Shown here piece by piece: positions 33,503-43,523 of a DNA stretch of 43,565 nucleotides. A program made the translations under genes and the position numbers. This DNA comes from Actinomycetota bacterium (GTDB lineage: Bacteria; Actinomycetota; Actinomycetes; Nanopelagicales; Nanopelagicaceae), in contig WLJX01000011.1 of the NCBI GenBank assembly GCA_009701575.1, forward strand, positions 1 to 43,565, written 5' to 3'. The notes below the pieces were generated by a model. The model was given only the letters and a program-made list of their open reading frames with translations, did no database searches and had not been told where the DNA came from. The first letter of the stretch is position 1, and every line of letters begins with the position of its first letter.

Positions 33503-36500
33503 TTAAATTGTTCTCTTAACCGGTCCAACGATTGAAGTTAGAACTTCTATCGTCCAAGGCAGTGCTGAAGTATCCCCTATTTCCCCGCCTTCAATCCAAT
33601 TTGGGGAGCTCTTACGCGCAACCAATACGGTCGATGAGGCCGCTTTCACGATTGAACCAGGATAAATGCGGTTCAATCTCATCACTGCAGAATCTGGCAA
33701 ATTCAGCGGCGCCAACCTTAAGAATTTTCCTTGTAAGACAACTTCAGTTAATCCAAAACTTTTTGCCATTGTTCGCAAATGTGCAACTTCCATTAAGTTC
33801 TCTGCTTCCTCCGGAAGTTGTCCAAAGCGATCAACAAGTTCGGCTCGAATAGCATCTAACTCTGTCGGATTTTGAGCATCCGCCATTCGGCGGTAAATAT
33901 CTAGACGCAAACGTTCAGAAGTTAAGTATTCGACTGGGATGTGTGCCGTAACGGGTAATTCAACTTTGCACTCCTTGAATTTACTTTCATCTTCATTTGT
34001 CGGAACAAAACCAGTTTTATATTCCTCAACTGCTTCCCCAACCATTCGCATATACAAGTCGAAGCCAACTTCTGCGATATGTCCTGATTGTTCGCCACCC
34101 AATAAATTACCAGCACCTCGAATTTCTAAATCTTTAAGTGCAACCTGCATTCCAGAACCAAGATCGGTATTAGTGGCAATTGTCGTAAGTCGATCGTGTG
34201 CAATCTCTGTTAGAGGTTTATCTGCTGAATATAAGAAGTAGGCATAGGCACGTTCGCGGGAGCGCCCAACTCGTCCTCGAAGTTGGTGCAGTTGAGAGAG
34301 ACCAAAGGAATCGGCGCGATCAACAATGAGTGTATTTGCATTTGGAATGTCAATACCACTCTCAATAATTGTTGTGCAGACTAAGATGTCGAAATCGCGT
34401 TCCCAAAATCCAAGAATTGCATCTTCGAGTTCGCGCTCTCCCATTTGTCCATGCGCTACTCGGATTCGGGCCTCTGGTACTAATTTCTTTAGTCGTTCAA
34501 CTACCCCATCAATACTTTCAACGCGATTGTGAATATAGAAAATCTGACCATCTCGTAATAGTTCGCGGTGAATCGCGGCCGTAACTTGTTTGTCGTCATA
34601 CGGTCCAACATAAGTTAGAACCGGATGTCGCTCTTCTGGTGGCGTCGTTATATTCGACATCTCGCGAATTCCAGTAATAGCCATTTCAAGAGTTCTCGGA
34701 ATCGGCGTTGCTGACATTGAAAGCACATCAACATTTGTGCGGGTTTTCTTCAACTCTTCCTTATGTTCAACGCCAAAGCGCTGCTCCTCATCAACAATTA
34801 CTAACCCGAGGTCTCGGAATTGCACATCCTTGGATAGCAATCGATGCGTACCGATTACAACATCAACCGATCCGGACTTAATTCCCTCAAGAATTTCGCG
34901 TCCCTCTTTTGGCGTATTGAATCTTGATAGCCCAGCAACTTTCACTGGGAAACCGGTATATCTATTATGGAAAGTAGTTAGGTGCTGTTGAACCAATAAA
35001 GTAGTCGGAACTAATACTGCAACTTGTTTGCCATCCTGTACTGCTTTAAATGCAGCACGAACTGCAATTTCTGTTTTGCCGTATCCCACATCGCCACAGA
35101 CAACTCGATCCATAGGATGCGATTTCTCCATATCGGCTTTAACTTCTTCAATTGTTGCTAGTTGATCTGTTGTTTCAACATAAGCAAAAGCGGCTTCAAG
35201 TTCGCGTTGCCAAGCAGTGTCTTGTGAGAATGCATATCCCGGCGCGCTCATGCGTGCGGCATAAAGTTGAATTAACTCTGCAGCAATTTGTTTAACGGCC
35301 TTACGTGCACGACGCTTTGTGTTCTGCCAATCTGATCCACCAATTCGATTCACTGATGGCGCCTCACCACCAACATATCTCGTGATTTGTTCAAGAGTGT
35401 CAGTAGGAACGAATAGTCGATCAGCAGGTTGGCCACGTTTAGAGGCGGCATATTCAATTACCAAATATTCTCGGGAAACATTGGCGACGGTGCGATTAAC
35501 TAATTCAATGTATTTTCCGACGCCATGTTGTTCGTGGACGACATAGTCGCCAGGTTTTAATTCAAGTGGGTCAATTGCTTTCTTGCGACGTGACGGCATC
35601 CGGGCCTGATCTTTACTTGAAGTACGTTGCCCTGAAATATCTTTCTCGGTTATCAGAGCAATCTTCGCCTCGTGGTTAATAAATCCATGTTCAATAGAGC
35701 TTGTTGTTAGGTGCACGCCTACTAAAGATGACTCTCGGAATAGAACTTGGTAGCGCTCTAGAATTCCGGCGCCACTCGCACTAAAGACCAACTTGTAACC
35801 ATCGCTAAGCCACTTTGAAAAATCGGCAATCGCGCTCTCGACGTTGCCGTTATAGATCGGGATTGCTTGGAAATCCGCTAGTTCAGCCAACTTATCTAAC
35901 TCATCTGCACTTTCGGTATATAAGTTGAGCGCCCACCAATTTAGATTTAACTTGCTAGCTAACTCTCGAAGTTCATCAAATGTCGAATAACCGCCACTTG
36001 AAATCACTCCAGTTAAATCGATAGGTGCGGCACCACCCAAAGCCGCATTAGACCACGATGCTTCTAGGAACTCTTCATTAGTAATTACTAAGTCGCCAGC
36101 ACGAGATTTGATACGGGGTTGGTCAATGATTACAACTTGGAAATTATTAGGTAGAAAATCTAAGAGATTTTTGAACTTAGGTTTCAAGAGTGCAGAGATG
36201 GACTCCATTCCTTCAACACAAATTCCTTCACTTATTTTGCTAGCCATTTCGGCAAGCTGTGGAAATTCAGCAATTAAATCCTTAGCACGCTCTTTTACCT
36301 CATCTGAAATAAGTAGTTCACGCCCTGGATAAATAATTATCTCGTCTTCGATCGGCGCATAGGTTCTTTGGTCGGCGACTTGGAAATATTGAATATCTTC
36401 AATCTCATCACCGAAAAAATCAATGCGTATCGGATGTTCACGATCTGAGGGGAAGAGATCTAAAATTCCACCACGAACTGCAAAGTCTCCACGCTTTTCT

Positions 36501-36964
36501 ACCAAGTCAGTTCTGGTGAAACCAAAGTAACTTAGCCGCTTTGTTAGCTCTGCCATCGATATTGTTTTCTTACTTGAAACTTTTAATAACTCTTCTTCTA
36601 AAATGTCACTAACAATTGGTTGTAAGGCGCCGCGGATCGATGTAATCACAATCTTCGGAGGGTTCTTAGAATTGATTTGGTGCATTGCTTTTATTCGAGT
36701 TGTGACGGTATCGCTCTTTGGACTTAACCGTTCATGTGGCAAGGTTTCCCAAGCCGGGAAATTACTTACAACATCACCGAGATATGAGCGAATCTCATCT
36801 GCTAATTCATCAGCAATTCGAGTAGATGGTGCGATAACAAGAAGTGGTGCTTGATTACTCAATTTCGAAATTACAAATGATCGCAATGAACTTATGCAGA
36901 TTAGTTCGCCACCATCTTTTGGTGGTTCGATTGGGATATCGAGGAAGGTAGGCAGAAGGGTCAT
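33503..36964 (-). CDS. mfd: Transcription-repair coupling factor Mfd
   Basis: This 1153-residue translocase displaces stalled RNA polymerase and recruits UvrA. Domains in order are: a UvrB-like module (about 20-330), the CarD-like RNA polymerase interaction domain (about 490-590, GDYVVHEQHGVGKYIELV), the RecG-like helicase with Walker A GDVGYGKTE and DEEQ box, motif VI LRGRVGRSRERAYAYFLY, and the C-terminal TRCF domain. Its length is normal. AGGAGG lies 9 nt before the ATG at 36964. A long leader hairpin lies farther upstream. Confidence 0.97.
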   Translation of the reverse strand: MTLLPTFLDIPIEPPKDGGELICISSLRSFVISKLSNQAPLLVIAPSTRIADELADEIRSYLGDVVSNFPAWETLPHERLSPKSDTVTTRIKAMHQINSKNPPKIVITSIRGALQPIVSDILEEELLKVSSKKTISMAELTKRLSYFGFTRTDLVEKRGDFAVRGGILDLFPSDREHPIRIDFFGDEIEDIQYFQVADQRTYAPIEDEIIIYPGRELLISDEVKERAKDLIAEFPQLAEMASKISEGICVEGMESISALLKPKFKNLLDFLPNNFQVVIIDQPRIKSRAGDLVITNEEFLEASWSNAALGGAAPIDLTGVISSGGYSTFDELRELASKLNLNWWALNLYTESADELDKLAELADFQAIPIYNGNVESAIADFSKWLSDGYKLVFSASGAGILERYQVLFRESSLVGVHLTTSSIEHGFINHEAKIALITEKDISGQRTSSKDQARMPSRRKKAIDPLELKPGDYVVHEQHGVGKYIELVNRTVANVSREYLVIEYAASKRGQPADRLFVPTDTLEQITRYVGGEAPSVNRIGGSDWQNTKRRARKAVKQIAAELIQLYAARMSAPGYAFSQDTAWQRELEAAFAYVETTDQLATIEEVKADMEKSHPMDRVVCGDVGYGKTEIAVRAAFKAVQDGKQVAVLVPTTLLVQQHLTTFHNRYTGFPVKVAGLSRFNTPKEGREILEGIKSGSVDVVIGTHRLLSKDVQFRDLGLVIVDEEQRFGVEHKEELKKTRTNVDVLSMSATPIPRTLEMAITGIREMSNITTPPEERHPVLTYVGPYDDKQVTAAIHRELLRDGQIFYIHNRVESIDGVVERLKKLVPEARIRVAHGQMGERELEDAILGFWERDFDILVCTTIIESGIDIPNANTLIVDRADSFGLSQLHQLRGRVGRSRERAYAYFLYSADKPLTEIAHDRLTTIATNTDLGSGMQVALKDLEIRGAGNLLGGEQSGHIAEVGFDLYMRMVGEAVEEYKTGFVPTNEDESKFKECKVELPVTAHIPVEYLTSERLRLDIYRRMADAQNPTELDAIRAELVDRFGQLPEEAENLMEVAHLRTMAKSFGLTEVVLQGKFLRLAPLNLPDSAVMRLNRIYPGSIVKAASSTVLVARKSSPNWIEGGEIGDTSALPWTIEVLTSIVGPVKRTI

Positions 36965-36987
36965 TTAATCTGCCTCCTAAATATTGG

Positions 36988-37038
36988 CCGAACAACGCCA
37001 AAAGCCCCACATCCAATATGGATGGGGGTGTTCTTCGG
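36988..37038 (-). promoter_or_regulatory. Long imperfect hairpin in the mfd leader
   Basis: In the 136-bp gap between mfd and ppc, 36988-37038 folds on itself: CCGAA pairs with TTCGG at the base, continued with two mismatches over 11 positions, and CCCC(A)CATCC pairs with GGATGGGG around AATAT at the top. The structure ends about 10 nt before the mfd ribosome binding site. Read from the other strand it lies upstream of ppc. Confidence 0.4.
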
Positions 37039-37100
37039 GAAATTATATTCAATACTGAAATTGGATTCGACCACACCCCAAGACCTGTAATGATTAGCCA

Positions 37101-39719
37101 GTGAGCGAGCAGACAACACAATTCCAGGCGGATGATGCCGGACTGAGAAGTGATGTCCGCAAGCTTGGGGAATTACTTGGTGAATCTCTTGTCCGCCAGG
37201 AAGGCGAAGAGCTTCTTGAATTAGTAGAGCAAGTTCGCAAGTCAGTCCGCGAAGGTGGCGGAGAAGAGATACTAGAAAATATTTCGGTAGACCAAAGCGT
37301 GCAATTAGTGCGCGCCTTTAGCAACTATTTCAACTTGGCAAATGTTGCAGAACAAGTTCACCGGGCACGAGTTCTTGCCGATGAACGAAACAGTGGTGGC
37401 TCTTGGTTAACCCGCGCAGTAGATCGCATTATTGAGGTACAGAATAAGAATAAGGAATTTACGACAGCAGATATTCAAGGTTGGATTGATAATTTCTCAG
37501 TCCGCCCAGTTTTTACTGCGCACCCAACTGAAGCTGCTCGGCGTTCAGTTCTTAGCAAGATGAATACGATCGCTGATTTGCTCGACCAACCAACATCGGC
37601 ACGACGTGATCGCAGACTTGCTGAAACTATTGACTTGCTCTGGGAAACCGATGAGTTACGTTTAGGTCAGCCAGAACCACTCGATGAAGCAACAAATGCT
37701 CTTTATTATTTAGATGACCTATTCCGATTAACTATTCCAGAAGTTCTTGATGACTTTGCAACTGAACTTAAGCGCCTTGGTGTAACTGTTTCTCCAACTT
37801 CACGGCCGCTAAGTTTTGGAACTTGGATCGGTGGCGATCGTGATGGCAATCCAAATATCACCGCCAAAGTCACAACAGCTGCTATCACATTACAAACCGG
37901 ACACTTTATTCGCGCGATGTCAGCCGCTCTAGATCAACTTCGTCAAGCGCTTTCGGTTTCAACCCGAATTTCTGGAACAACTCCAGAGTTAGATGCATCG
38001 GTTGCAAAAGATCTTGAACTTCTTCCAGAAATTGAAGCGCGCTTTCGCAGATTAAACGTTGAAGAGCCTTATCGATTGAAGGCAACTGCGATTCGTCATC
38101 GCTTAATTCTTACTCAACGCCGACATGCAGATGGCGGACCACATATTCCTGGGCGCGATTACGAGAGTACTGCGCAACTCTTGGCAGATTTGAACCTAAT
38201 GCGGGATTCACTATTTTCACATCGCGGTGAACTTATTGCCACCGGATTATTAGAACGAATTATTAGAACCGTATCTAGTTTTGGCATAACCCACGCAACG
38301 ATGGATATTCGTGAACATTCTGATGCTCATCATCATGCACTTGCTCAAATTGAAAGTGTTGGCCGAGAGAACTTAAAAGACCTTGATCCTGCTGCTCGAA
38401 ATACTGTAGATACCTTTATTGCTATTCGTGATTTGATTGAAAGATTTGGCCCTGAAGTTATTGAAACGTACATAATTTCAATGACCAAGTCTCACAAGGA
38501 TGTACTAGCCGCGGTAGAGATTGCCCGAATCACCGGACTATTCGGAAAAGTAGGATTCGCTCCGCTATTAGAAACTGTTGCTGAACTACAAGCGGCTGAC
38601 ACAATTTTAGATAATTTATTGAGTGATAAGAGCTACCGAGAGCTGGTAACAATCCGCGGCAATGTTCAAGAAGTAATGCTCGGTTATTCTGATTCAAATA
38701 AGGATGCGGGAATCGCAACTTCGCAGTGGGAAATTCATAAGGCTCAACGAAAACTTCGCGATGTCGCAATGAAGCATGGTGTAACCCTTCGCTTATTCCA
38801 CGGTCGCGGTGGTTCTGTCGGTCGCGGTGGCGGGCCAACTTACGATGCGTTAATTGCTCTTCCTTGGGGTTCAATAGATGGTCAGATAAAGATGACCGAA
38901 CAGGGCGAAGTTATTAGTGATAAATACGCACTCCCTTCACTTGCTCGGGAAAACGTTGAACTTGCGCTTGCTGCGGCGCTTGAAGCGACAGTTTTGAATC
39001 GTGCGCCAAGACAATCAAAAGAAGCACTTTCAAGTTGGGGTTCTTGCATGGACTCAATTAGCGAGAGCGCATTTAAAACTTATCGCCAATTAATTGATCA
39101 CCCAGATTTACCTGCATATTTCTATGCATCAACTCCAGTTGAACAATTAGGTGAAATGTTCTTAGGTTCTCGTCCGGCCCGTCGTCCCGATGCATCAAGT
39201 GGCTTATCTTCACTTCGTGCGATTCCGTGGGTATTTGGGTGGACCCAATCTCGTCAGATCGTTCCAGGTTGGTTTGGTGTTGGATCTGGATTGAAGGCGG
39301 CTCGTGAGAGTGGAAGCTCCAAAGTACTTGCTGAGATGTTAAGTGATTGGCACTTCTTCCGTACCTTTATAAGCAATGTTGAGATGACACTCGCAAAGAC
39401 TGATTTAACTATGGCCCGCAAATATGTGAAGACTCTGGTGGATCCTTCGTTGCATCATTTCTTAGACACAATCGAAGCCGAATTTGAATTAACTAAGGCT
39501 GAAATTCTTCTGCTTACTAAGAAGAGTGAACTACTTGGCGATCAACCAATATTGGGTCGCACTTTGCAAGTTCGCGATGCTTATCTTTCACCATTGCACC
39601 TTCTACAAATCACGCTTCTGCATAAAGTACGAACTGATAAAAACGTTGATCCGCTGATCAGACGAGCGCTCTTATTAACGATTAACGGTGTTGCTGCTGG
39701 TTTACGTAATACCGGCTGA
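37101..39719 (+). CDS. ppc: Phosphoenolpyruvate carboxylase
   Basis: This 872-residue enzyme carboxylates PEP to oxaloacetate to refill the TCA cycle. Motifs are VFTAHPTEAARRSV (catalytic His), GGDRDGNPNITAKVT, LGYSDSNKDAGI, LFHGRGGSVGRGGGP and RAIPWVFGWTQSR, and the protein ends RNTG as the family does. Length is typical. The start is GTG at 37101 with no clear Shine-Dalgarno sequence. Its stop is one base from the stop of the convergent pth gene. With enolase and fumarase it places anaplerotic and TCA steps in this window. Confidence 0.97.
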   Translation: MSEQTTQFQADDAGLRSDVRKLGELLGESLVRQEGEELLELVEQVRKSVREGGGEEILENISVDQSVQLVRAFSNYFNLANVAEQVHRARVLADERNSGGSWLTRAVDRIIEVQNKNKEFTTADIQGWIDNFSVRPVFTAHPTEAARRSVLSKMNTIADLLDQPTSARRDRRLAETIDLLWETDELRLGQPEPLDEATNALYYLDDLFRLTIPEVLDDFATELKRLGVTVSPTSRPLSFGTWIGGDRDGNPNITAKVTTAAITLQTGHFIRAMSAALDQLRQALSVSTRISGTTPELDASVAKDLELLPEIEARFRRLNVEEPYRLKATAIRHRLILTQRRHADGGPHIPGRDYESTAQLLADLNLMRDSLFSHRGELIATGLLERIIRTVSSFGITHATMDIREHSDAHHHALAQIESVGRENLKDLDPAARNTVDTFIAIRDLIERFGPEVIETYIISMTKSHKDVLAAVEIARITGLFGKVGFAPLLETVAELQAADTILDNLLSDKSYRELVTIRGNVQEVMLGYSDSNKDAGIATSQWEIHKAQRKLRDVAMKHGVTLRLFHGRGGSVGRGGGPTYDALIALPWGSIDGQIKMTEQGEVISDKYALPSLARENVELALAAALEATVLNRAPRQSKEALSSWGSCMDSISESAFKTYRQLIDHPDLPAYFYASTPVEQLGEMFLGSRPARRPDASSGLSSLRAIPWVFGWTQSRQIVPGWFGVGSGLKAARESGSSKVLAEMLSDWHFFRTFISNVEMTLAKTDLTMARKYVKTLVDPSLHHFLDTIEAEFELTKAEILLLTKKSELLGDQPILGRTLQVRDAYLSPLHLLQITLLHKVRTDKNVDPLIRRALLLTINGVAAGLRNTG

Positions 39720-39720
39720 T

Positions 39721-40287
39721 TTACTTATTGAATTCCTGTTGGGCGTAATCCAAGCCCTTTTCGATTAACCGTTCAATCGCAAGCGCGCCTCTGGCAATAA
39801 AATCAGCGAGTTCAACCTTCTCGGGTTGGCTAAATGGTTTTAAGACAAAATCTGCTGGATCTATTGGCCCTGGTGGGCGACCGATTCCCATGCGTAAGCG
39901 AAAATAATCAGCGCTAGCAAAATGTGTTGTTAGTGATTTCAGACCATTGTGGCCATTGTCGCCGCCACCTTGTTTGATTCGAATTGTGTTGAAATCAATA
40001 TCTAATTCATCATGGATCACAATTAAATTAGCTGGCGAAACCTTGTAGAAATCAGCAAGCGCTTTAGTTGGTGCGCCACTCTCATTCATGTAGCCAAGAG
40101 TTTTTGCGAGAACTACTGGGTGCCCAGCAACGCGAATGTCTGCAATCTGAGTCTTTGATTTATGGTTAGAGAATTTAACGTCAGAGGCCAGATAGTCGAT
40201 AACCATCTGGCCTATGTTGTGACGTGTAGTTGCATATTGATCGCCCGAGTTCCCGAGTCCGAGAACTAACCAGCGGTCATCTGCCAT
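39721..40287 (-). CDS. pth: Peptidyl-tRNA hydrolase
   Basis: This 188-residue enzyme frees tRNA from prematurely released peptidyl-tRNA. The catalytic His23 sits in ATTRHNIGQMV, with Asn13 in LGLGNSGDQY, Asp in VIHDELDIDF, and the substrate region GGGDNGHNGLKSL followed by RLRMGIGRPPG. It lies 14 bp downstream of the L25 gene, the standard actinobacterial pairing. Confidence 0.97.
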   Translation of the reverse strand: MADDRWLVLGLGNSGDQYATTRHNIGQMVIDYLASDVKFSNHKSKTQIADIRVAGHPVVLAKTLGYMNESGAPTKALADFYKVSPANLIVIHDELDIDFNTIRIKQGGGDNGHNGLKSLTTHFASADYFRLRMGIGRPPGPIDPADFVLKPFSQPEKVELADFIARGALAIERLIEKGLDYAQQEFNK

Positions 40288-40301
40288 TTATTGCTCTTTA
40301 A

Positions 40302-40925
40302 TTACTCTTTTGCAGCGTCAGCAGCCGGTGCAGCTGCACCTTCTGCAGCAGCGCCTTCAGCAGCAACAACAGGAACTTCTTCAACTGCTGTTGAACGCTC
40401 TGAAAGGTGAATAACTGGCATGTGTGGATCTGAAATCAAAGTTACGCCAGCAGGAAGAACAACGTTCGATGCGTAAAGTGAATTACCGGCCATCAAGCCA
40501 TCCATGTTCAATTCTAGGAATTGTGGAATAGATGTTGCTTCTGCTTCAACTTCAACTGTGTTGTTCATGTGTTCAAGAATTCCATCAACATCATGCTTTC
40601 CTGTTGTATGTACTGGAACTTCGACCTTAACGCGCTCTCCGCGACGAACAATTACTAAGTCGATGTGAGCAAGTATTCCGGTTAGTGGATTACGTGTTAC
40701 TGACTTTGGAAGTGTTAGTTCAGTCTTTCCATCAAATACAACATCAAGCAGAACGTTTGCAGTCTTAAGGGCTGCGCCTAGTTCGCGTAGTGGAAGTGCC
40801 ACGTGTTGTGGAGTTTCACCGTGACCGTAGATAACGGCTGGAACATTGCCTGCGCGGCGATCGCGACGTGATGCGCCTTTACCGAATTCAGTGCGCTTGG
40901 TTGCGTTAATTGTAATTTCAGCCAT
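40302..40925 (-). CDS. rplY: 50S ribosomal protein L25/general stress protein Ctc
   Basis: This 207-residue protein has an N-terminal L25 domain that binds 5S rRNA (ITINATKRTEFGKGASRRDRRAGNVPAVIYG) and a C-terminal TL5/Ctc beta domain, then an Ala/Glu-rich tail. I chose ATG at 40925 because MAEITINATKR is the usual family start; a TTG at 40940 is in frame. GAGAGAAG gives a weak ribosome binding site. A branched structured leader lies between prs and this gene. Confidence 0.95.
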   Translation of the reverse strand: MAEITINATKRTEFGKGASRRDRRAGNVPAVIYGHGETPQHVALPLRELGAALKTANVLLDVVFDGKTELTLPKSVTRNPLTGILAHIDLVIVRRGERVKVEVPVHTTGKHDVDGILEHMNNTVEVEAEATSIPQFLELNMDGLMAGNSLYASNVVLPAGVTLISDPHMPVIHLSERSTAVEEVPVVAAEGAAAEGAAAPAADAAKE

Positions 40926-40972
40926 TTGCTTCTCTCTCAATCTAAATCGTCAATATTGCAACGTCCGAGGAG

Positions 40973-41023
40973 AGCCAAGCCGTCGATTACGGATTTTTAA
41001 ATCCCTCGCCGGAACGAGTGGCT
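40973..41023 (-). promoter_or_regulatory. Branched RNA leader upstream of the L25 gene
   Basis: AGCCA and TGGCT (41019-41023 with 40973-40977) close a 51-nt domain that contains two adjoining hairpins with no unpaired base between them: CTCG/CGAG around 6 nt (41005-41018) and GGATTT/AAATCC around 2 nt (40991-41004). The remaining 13-nt strand can form a small CGT/ACG hairpin. The element starts about 50 nt before the L25 ATG. L25 proteins bind 5S rRNA, so autoregulation through a leader is plausible but unproven. Confidence 0.45.
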
Positions 41024-41056
41024 AGGTTATCTAATCAAAGCGGAAAAGCAAAATGC

Positions 41057-42037
41057 TTAAGAGAGGCCATCGAAGAGGCTTGTTACGGAGCCATCTTCAA
41101 AGACTTCGCGGATTGCCCGAGCCAAGAGTGGGGCAATTGGTAGAACTGTCAGATTATCGAAGCGGGAATCTTCGGGGATTGGCAAGGTATCTGTGACAAC
41201 TACTTCGCTGACATTCGAGGCCTTAAGGCGTTCTACAGCAGGACCTGAAAATACTGCGTGGGTTGCGGCGATGATTACATCTTTCGCACCATCTGCATAA
41301 AGTGCGTCAACAGCTTTAGTAATTGTGCCAGCGGTATCGATCATGTCATCGATAACTACGCAGGTCTGGCCCTTAACATCACCAACAACTTTTCCAGTAA
41401 CAGATTCATTTGGAATGCGTGGGTCGCGCATCTTGTGAATGAAAGCGATTGGGCAACCGCCAAGTAAATCTGACCAACGTTCAGCAACTCGAACTCGACC
41501 CGAGTCTGGTGAAACAATAGTTAACTTGCTGCGATCAACTTTGCTGCCAACATAATTTGTAAGTAGTGGCAGTGCGAAGAGATGATCAACTGGACCATCA
41601 AAGAATCCTTGAATTTGTGAGGTGTGTAGATCTACAACCATCAAACGATCTGCGCCAGCTGTTTTAAATAAATCAGCCATCAACCTTGCAGAGATTGGTT
41701 CCCGGCCGCGATGCTTCTTATCTTGACGGGCGTAACCATAGAACGGTGCGACAACAGTTATTCGTTTTGCTGATGCGCGCTTTAGGGCATCAACCATAAT
41801 TAATTGCTCCATGATTTGTTTATTTACCGGAGCTGAATGCGATTGAATTACGAAGGCATCGCTTCCGCGAACACTCTCTTCGAAGCGAACAAATATTTCA
41901 CCATTGGCAAAGTCATATGCTGACGTTGGTGTGATTGGAATACCAAGTTCGGCGGCGACACCTTCAGCTAACTCTGGATATCCACGACCAGTAAAAATAC
42001 GCAGTCGTTTCTCCGAAGTGAGGCGAAGTTCGCTCAT
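41057..42037 (-). CDS. prs: Ribose-phosphate pyrophosphokinase
   Basis: This 326-residue enzyme makes PRPP from ribose 5-phosphate and ATP for nucleotide, His and Trp synthesis. It has the flexible-loop region APFYGYARQDKKHRGREPISA, the divalent-ion segment VVDLHTSQIQGFFDGPVDHL and the PRPP-binding motif VVIDDMIDTAGTI. It starts 3 bp after the glmU stop, with GGGAG in the end of glmU as ribosome binding site, so translation is coupled. Confidence 0.97.
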   Translation of the reverse strand: MSELRLTSEKRLRIFTGRGYPELAEGVAAELGIPITPTSAYDFANGEIFVRFEESVRGSDAFVIQSHSAPVNKQIMEQLIMVDALKRASAKRITVVAPFYGYARQDKKHRGREPISARLMADLFKTAGADRLMVVDLHTSQIQGFFDGPVDHLFALPLLTNYVGSKVDRSKLTIVSPDSGRVRVAERWSDLLGGCPIAFIHKMRDPRIPNESVTGKVVGDVKGQTCVVIDDMIDTAGTITKAVDALYADGAKDVIIAATHAVFSGPAVERLKASNVSEVVVTDTLPIPEDSRFDNLTVLPIAPLLARAIREVFEDGSVTSLFDGLS

Positions 42038-42040
42038 CTC

Positions 42041-43492
42041 TTAGCTCCCTTGTTCCGAGGATTCATTAGCGCCCGCAGCTTTTGCTGCCTGCGCAGATTT
42101 CGTGCCGGATCTCTTTCGAAGTACCCAGCCAAGAATATTGCGTTGCTTAGATCTTGCAACACCCATCGCTCCTGCTGGCACGTCGTCAGTAATTACCGAC
42201 CCAGCCGCAGTGTAAGCGCCATCGCCGATCGAAACTGGGGCAACCAACATGGTGTCGCTTCCGATTCGGACTTCATTACCAATCTTTGTCTTATGTTTTT
42301 CAACACCGTCATAATTCACAAATACTGTGGCCGCTCCGATATTCGAACCAGAACCAATTTCAGCATCACCAACGTATGAAAGGTGTGGGACTTTCGATCC
42401 TTCACCAATTTTTGAATTCTTAATTTCAACATATGCGCCAGCCTTTGCACCTTCGCCAAGCTCGGTTCCTGCTCGAAGGTATGAATATGGGCCAACCTTT
42501 GCGCCCGCTCCAACTTCGCAATCGACACAGTTAGATTCAATGACCGAGGCTCCTGCTGCAACTTTCACATTCATAAGAGTTGTTCGAGGTCCGATTATTG
42601 AATTTGCTTCGATAGTTGTTGTTCCAGCAAGCCAACTCTCAGGAAATATTGTGGCATCTGCGGCAATTTTTACCGTTGAATCAATCCAAGTAGTTGTTGG
42701 GTCGATTATTTCTACTCCGTTTAACATATGTTCGTAATTAATTCGATCGCGCATAATCGCGGCACATTCTGCGAGTTGAGATCGATCATTGATACCAAGG
42801 GTTTCGCTGTAATCATTTGAGAGAATTGCCGAAGCCTTACCGCCCGCAGCTTTAACTTCCGCAATCACATCTGTTAAATAAAGTTCGCCTTGTGAGTTAT
42901 GCGCTTTCAACTTTGCAACGCTGGAACGAAGTGAAGCGATATCAAATAGATAGACGCCAGTATTGATCTCATCAATTAATTTGATTTCTTCCGGCGCATC
43001 GCGCTCTTCAACTATTGCAACGATTTCGCCGCTTTCATCTCGAACAATTCGGCCATAGCCGGTTGGATCTGGTAGCTCTGCTGTTAACACAGAAGCAATA
43101 TTCTTAGCCTCTTTATGTGCGATTATGAATTCGCCAAGTGTTTCACTTCTAAGAAGTGGAGTGTCTCCGGCACAAATTAAGACCGTTCCACTCACACTCA
43201 AATCTGCGAGCGCTAATTGAACTGCGTGGCCTGTCCCATTTCGTTCTGCTTGAAAGATTGGGATTGCTCTTGGCGCAATTTGCTTAACATGTGGCTCAAC
43301 GGCTTCACGTCCTGCGCCTACAACTACGCGCAGCTCGCCTGGATTCAACTTATTTACTTGGGTTAATACGTGGTCAAGAATTGTCTTTCCGGAAATAAAA
43401 TGTAGAACTTTTGGAGTTTGAGATTTCATGCGAGTTCCCTCGCCAGCTGCCAGCACGATTGCTACTTCAGGTGCACCGAGTGACTTGCTCAA
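42041..43492 (-). CDS. glmU: Bifunctional GlmU (GlcNAc-1-P uridyltransferase / GlcN-1-P acetyltransferase)
   Basis: This 483-residue enzyme makes UDP-GlcNAc for peptidoglycan. The N-terminal pyrophosphorylase domain has LAAGEGTRMKSQTPKVLH and the C-terminal half is a left-handed beta-helix with hexapeptide repeats (IGPRTTL, VGPYSYLRAGTELGEG, NYDGVEKHKTKIG). The start is TTG at 43492, with GGGAG about 8 nt upstream. The last 25 residues are a basic then Ala/Ser-rich tail. tRNA-Gln lies 31 bp upstream in the same direction. Confidence 0.97.
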   Translation of the reverse strand: MSKSLGAPEVAIVLAAGEGTRMKSQTPKVLHFISGKTILDHVLTQVNKLNPGELRVVVGAGREAVEPHVKQIAPRAIPIFQAERNGTGHAVQLALADLSVSGTVLICAGDTPLLRSETLGEFIIAHKEAKNIASVLTAELPDPTGYGRIVRDESGEIVAIVEERDAPEEIKLIDEINTGVYLFDIASLRSSVAKLKAHNSQGELYLTDVIAEVKAAGGKASAILSNDYSETLGINDRSQLAECAAIMRDRINYEHMLNGVEIIDPTTTWIDSTVKIAADATIFPESWLAGTTTIEANSIIGPRTTLMNVKVAAGASVIESNCVDCEVGAGAKVGPYSYLRAGTELGEGAKAGAYVEIKNSKIGEGSKVPHLSYVGDAEIGSGSNIGAATVFVNYDGVEKHKTKIGNEVRIGSDTMLVAPVSIGDGAYTAAGSVITDDVPAGAMGVARSKQRNILGWVLRKRSGTKSAQAAKAAGANESSEQGS

Positions 43493-43523
43493 GTTCCACT
43501 CCCGTCCTATTTATTAACTTTGG

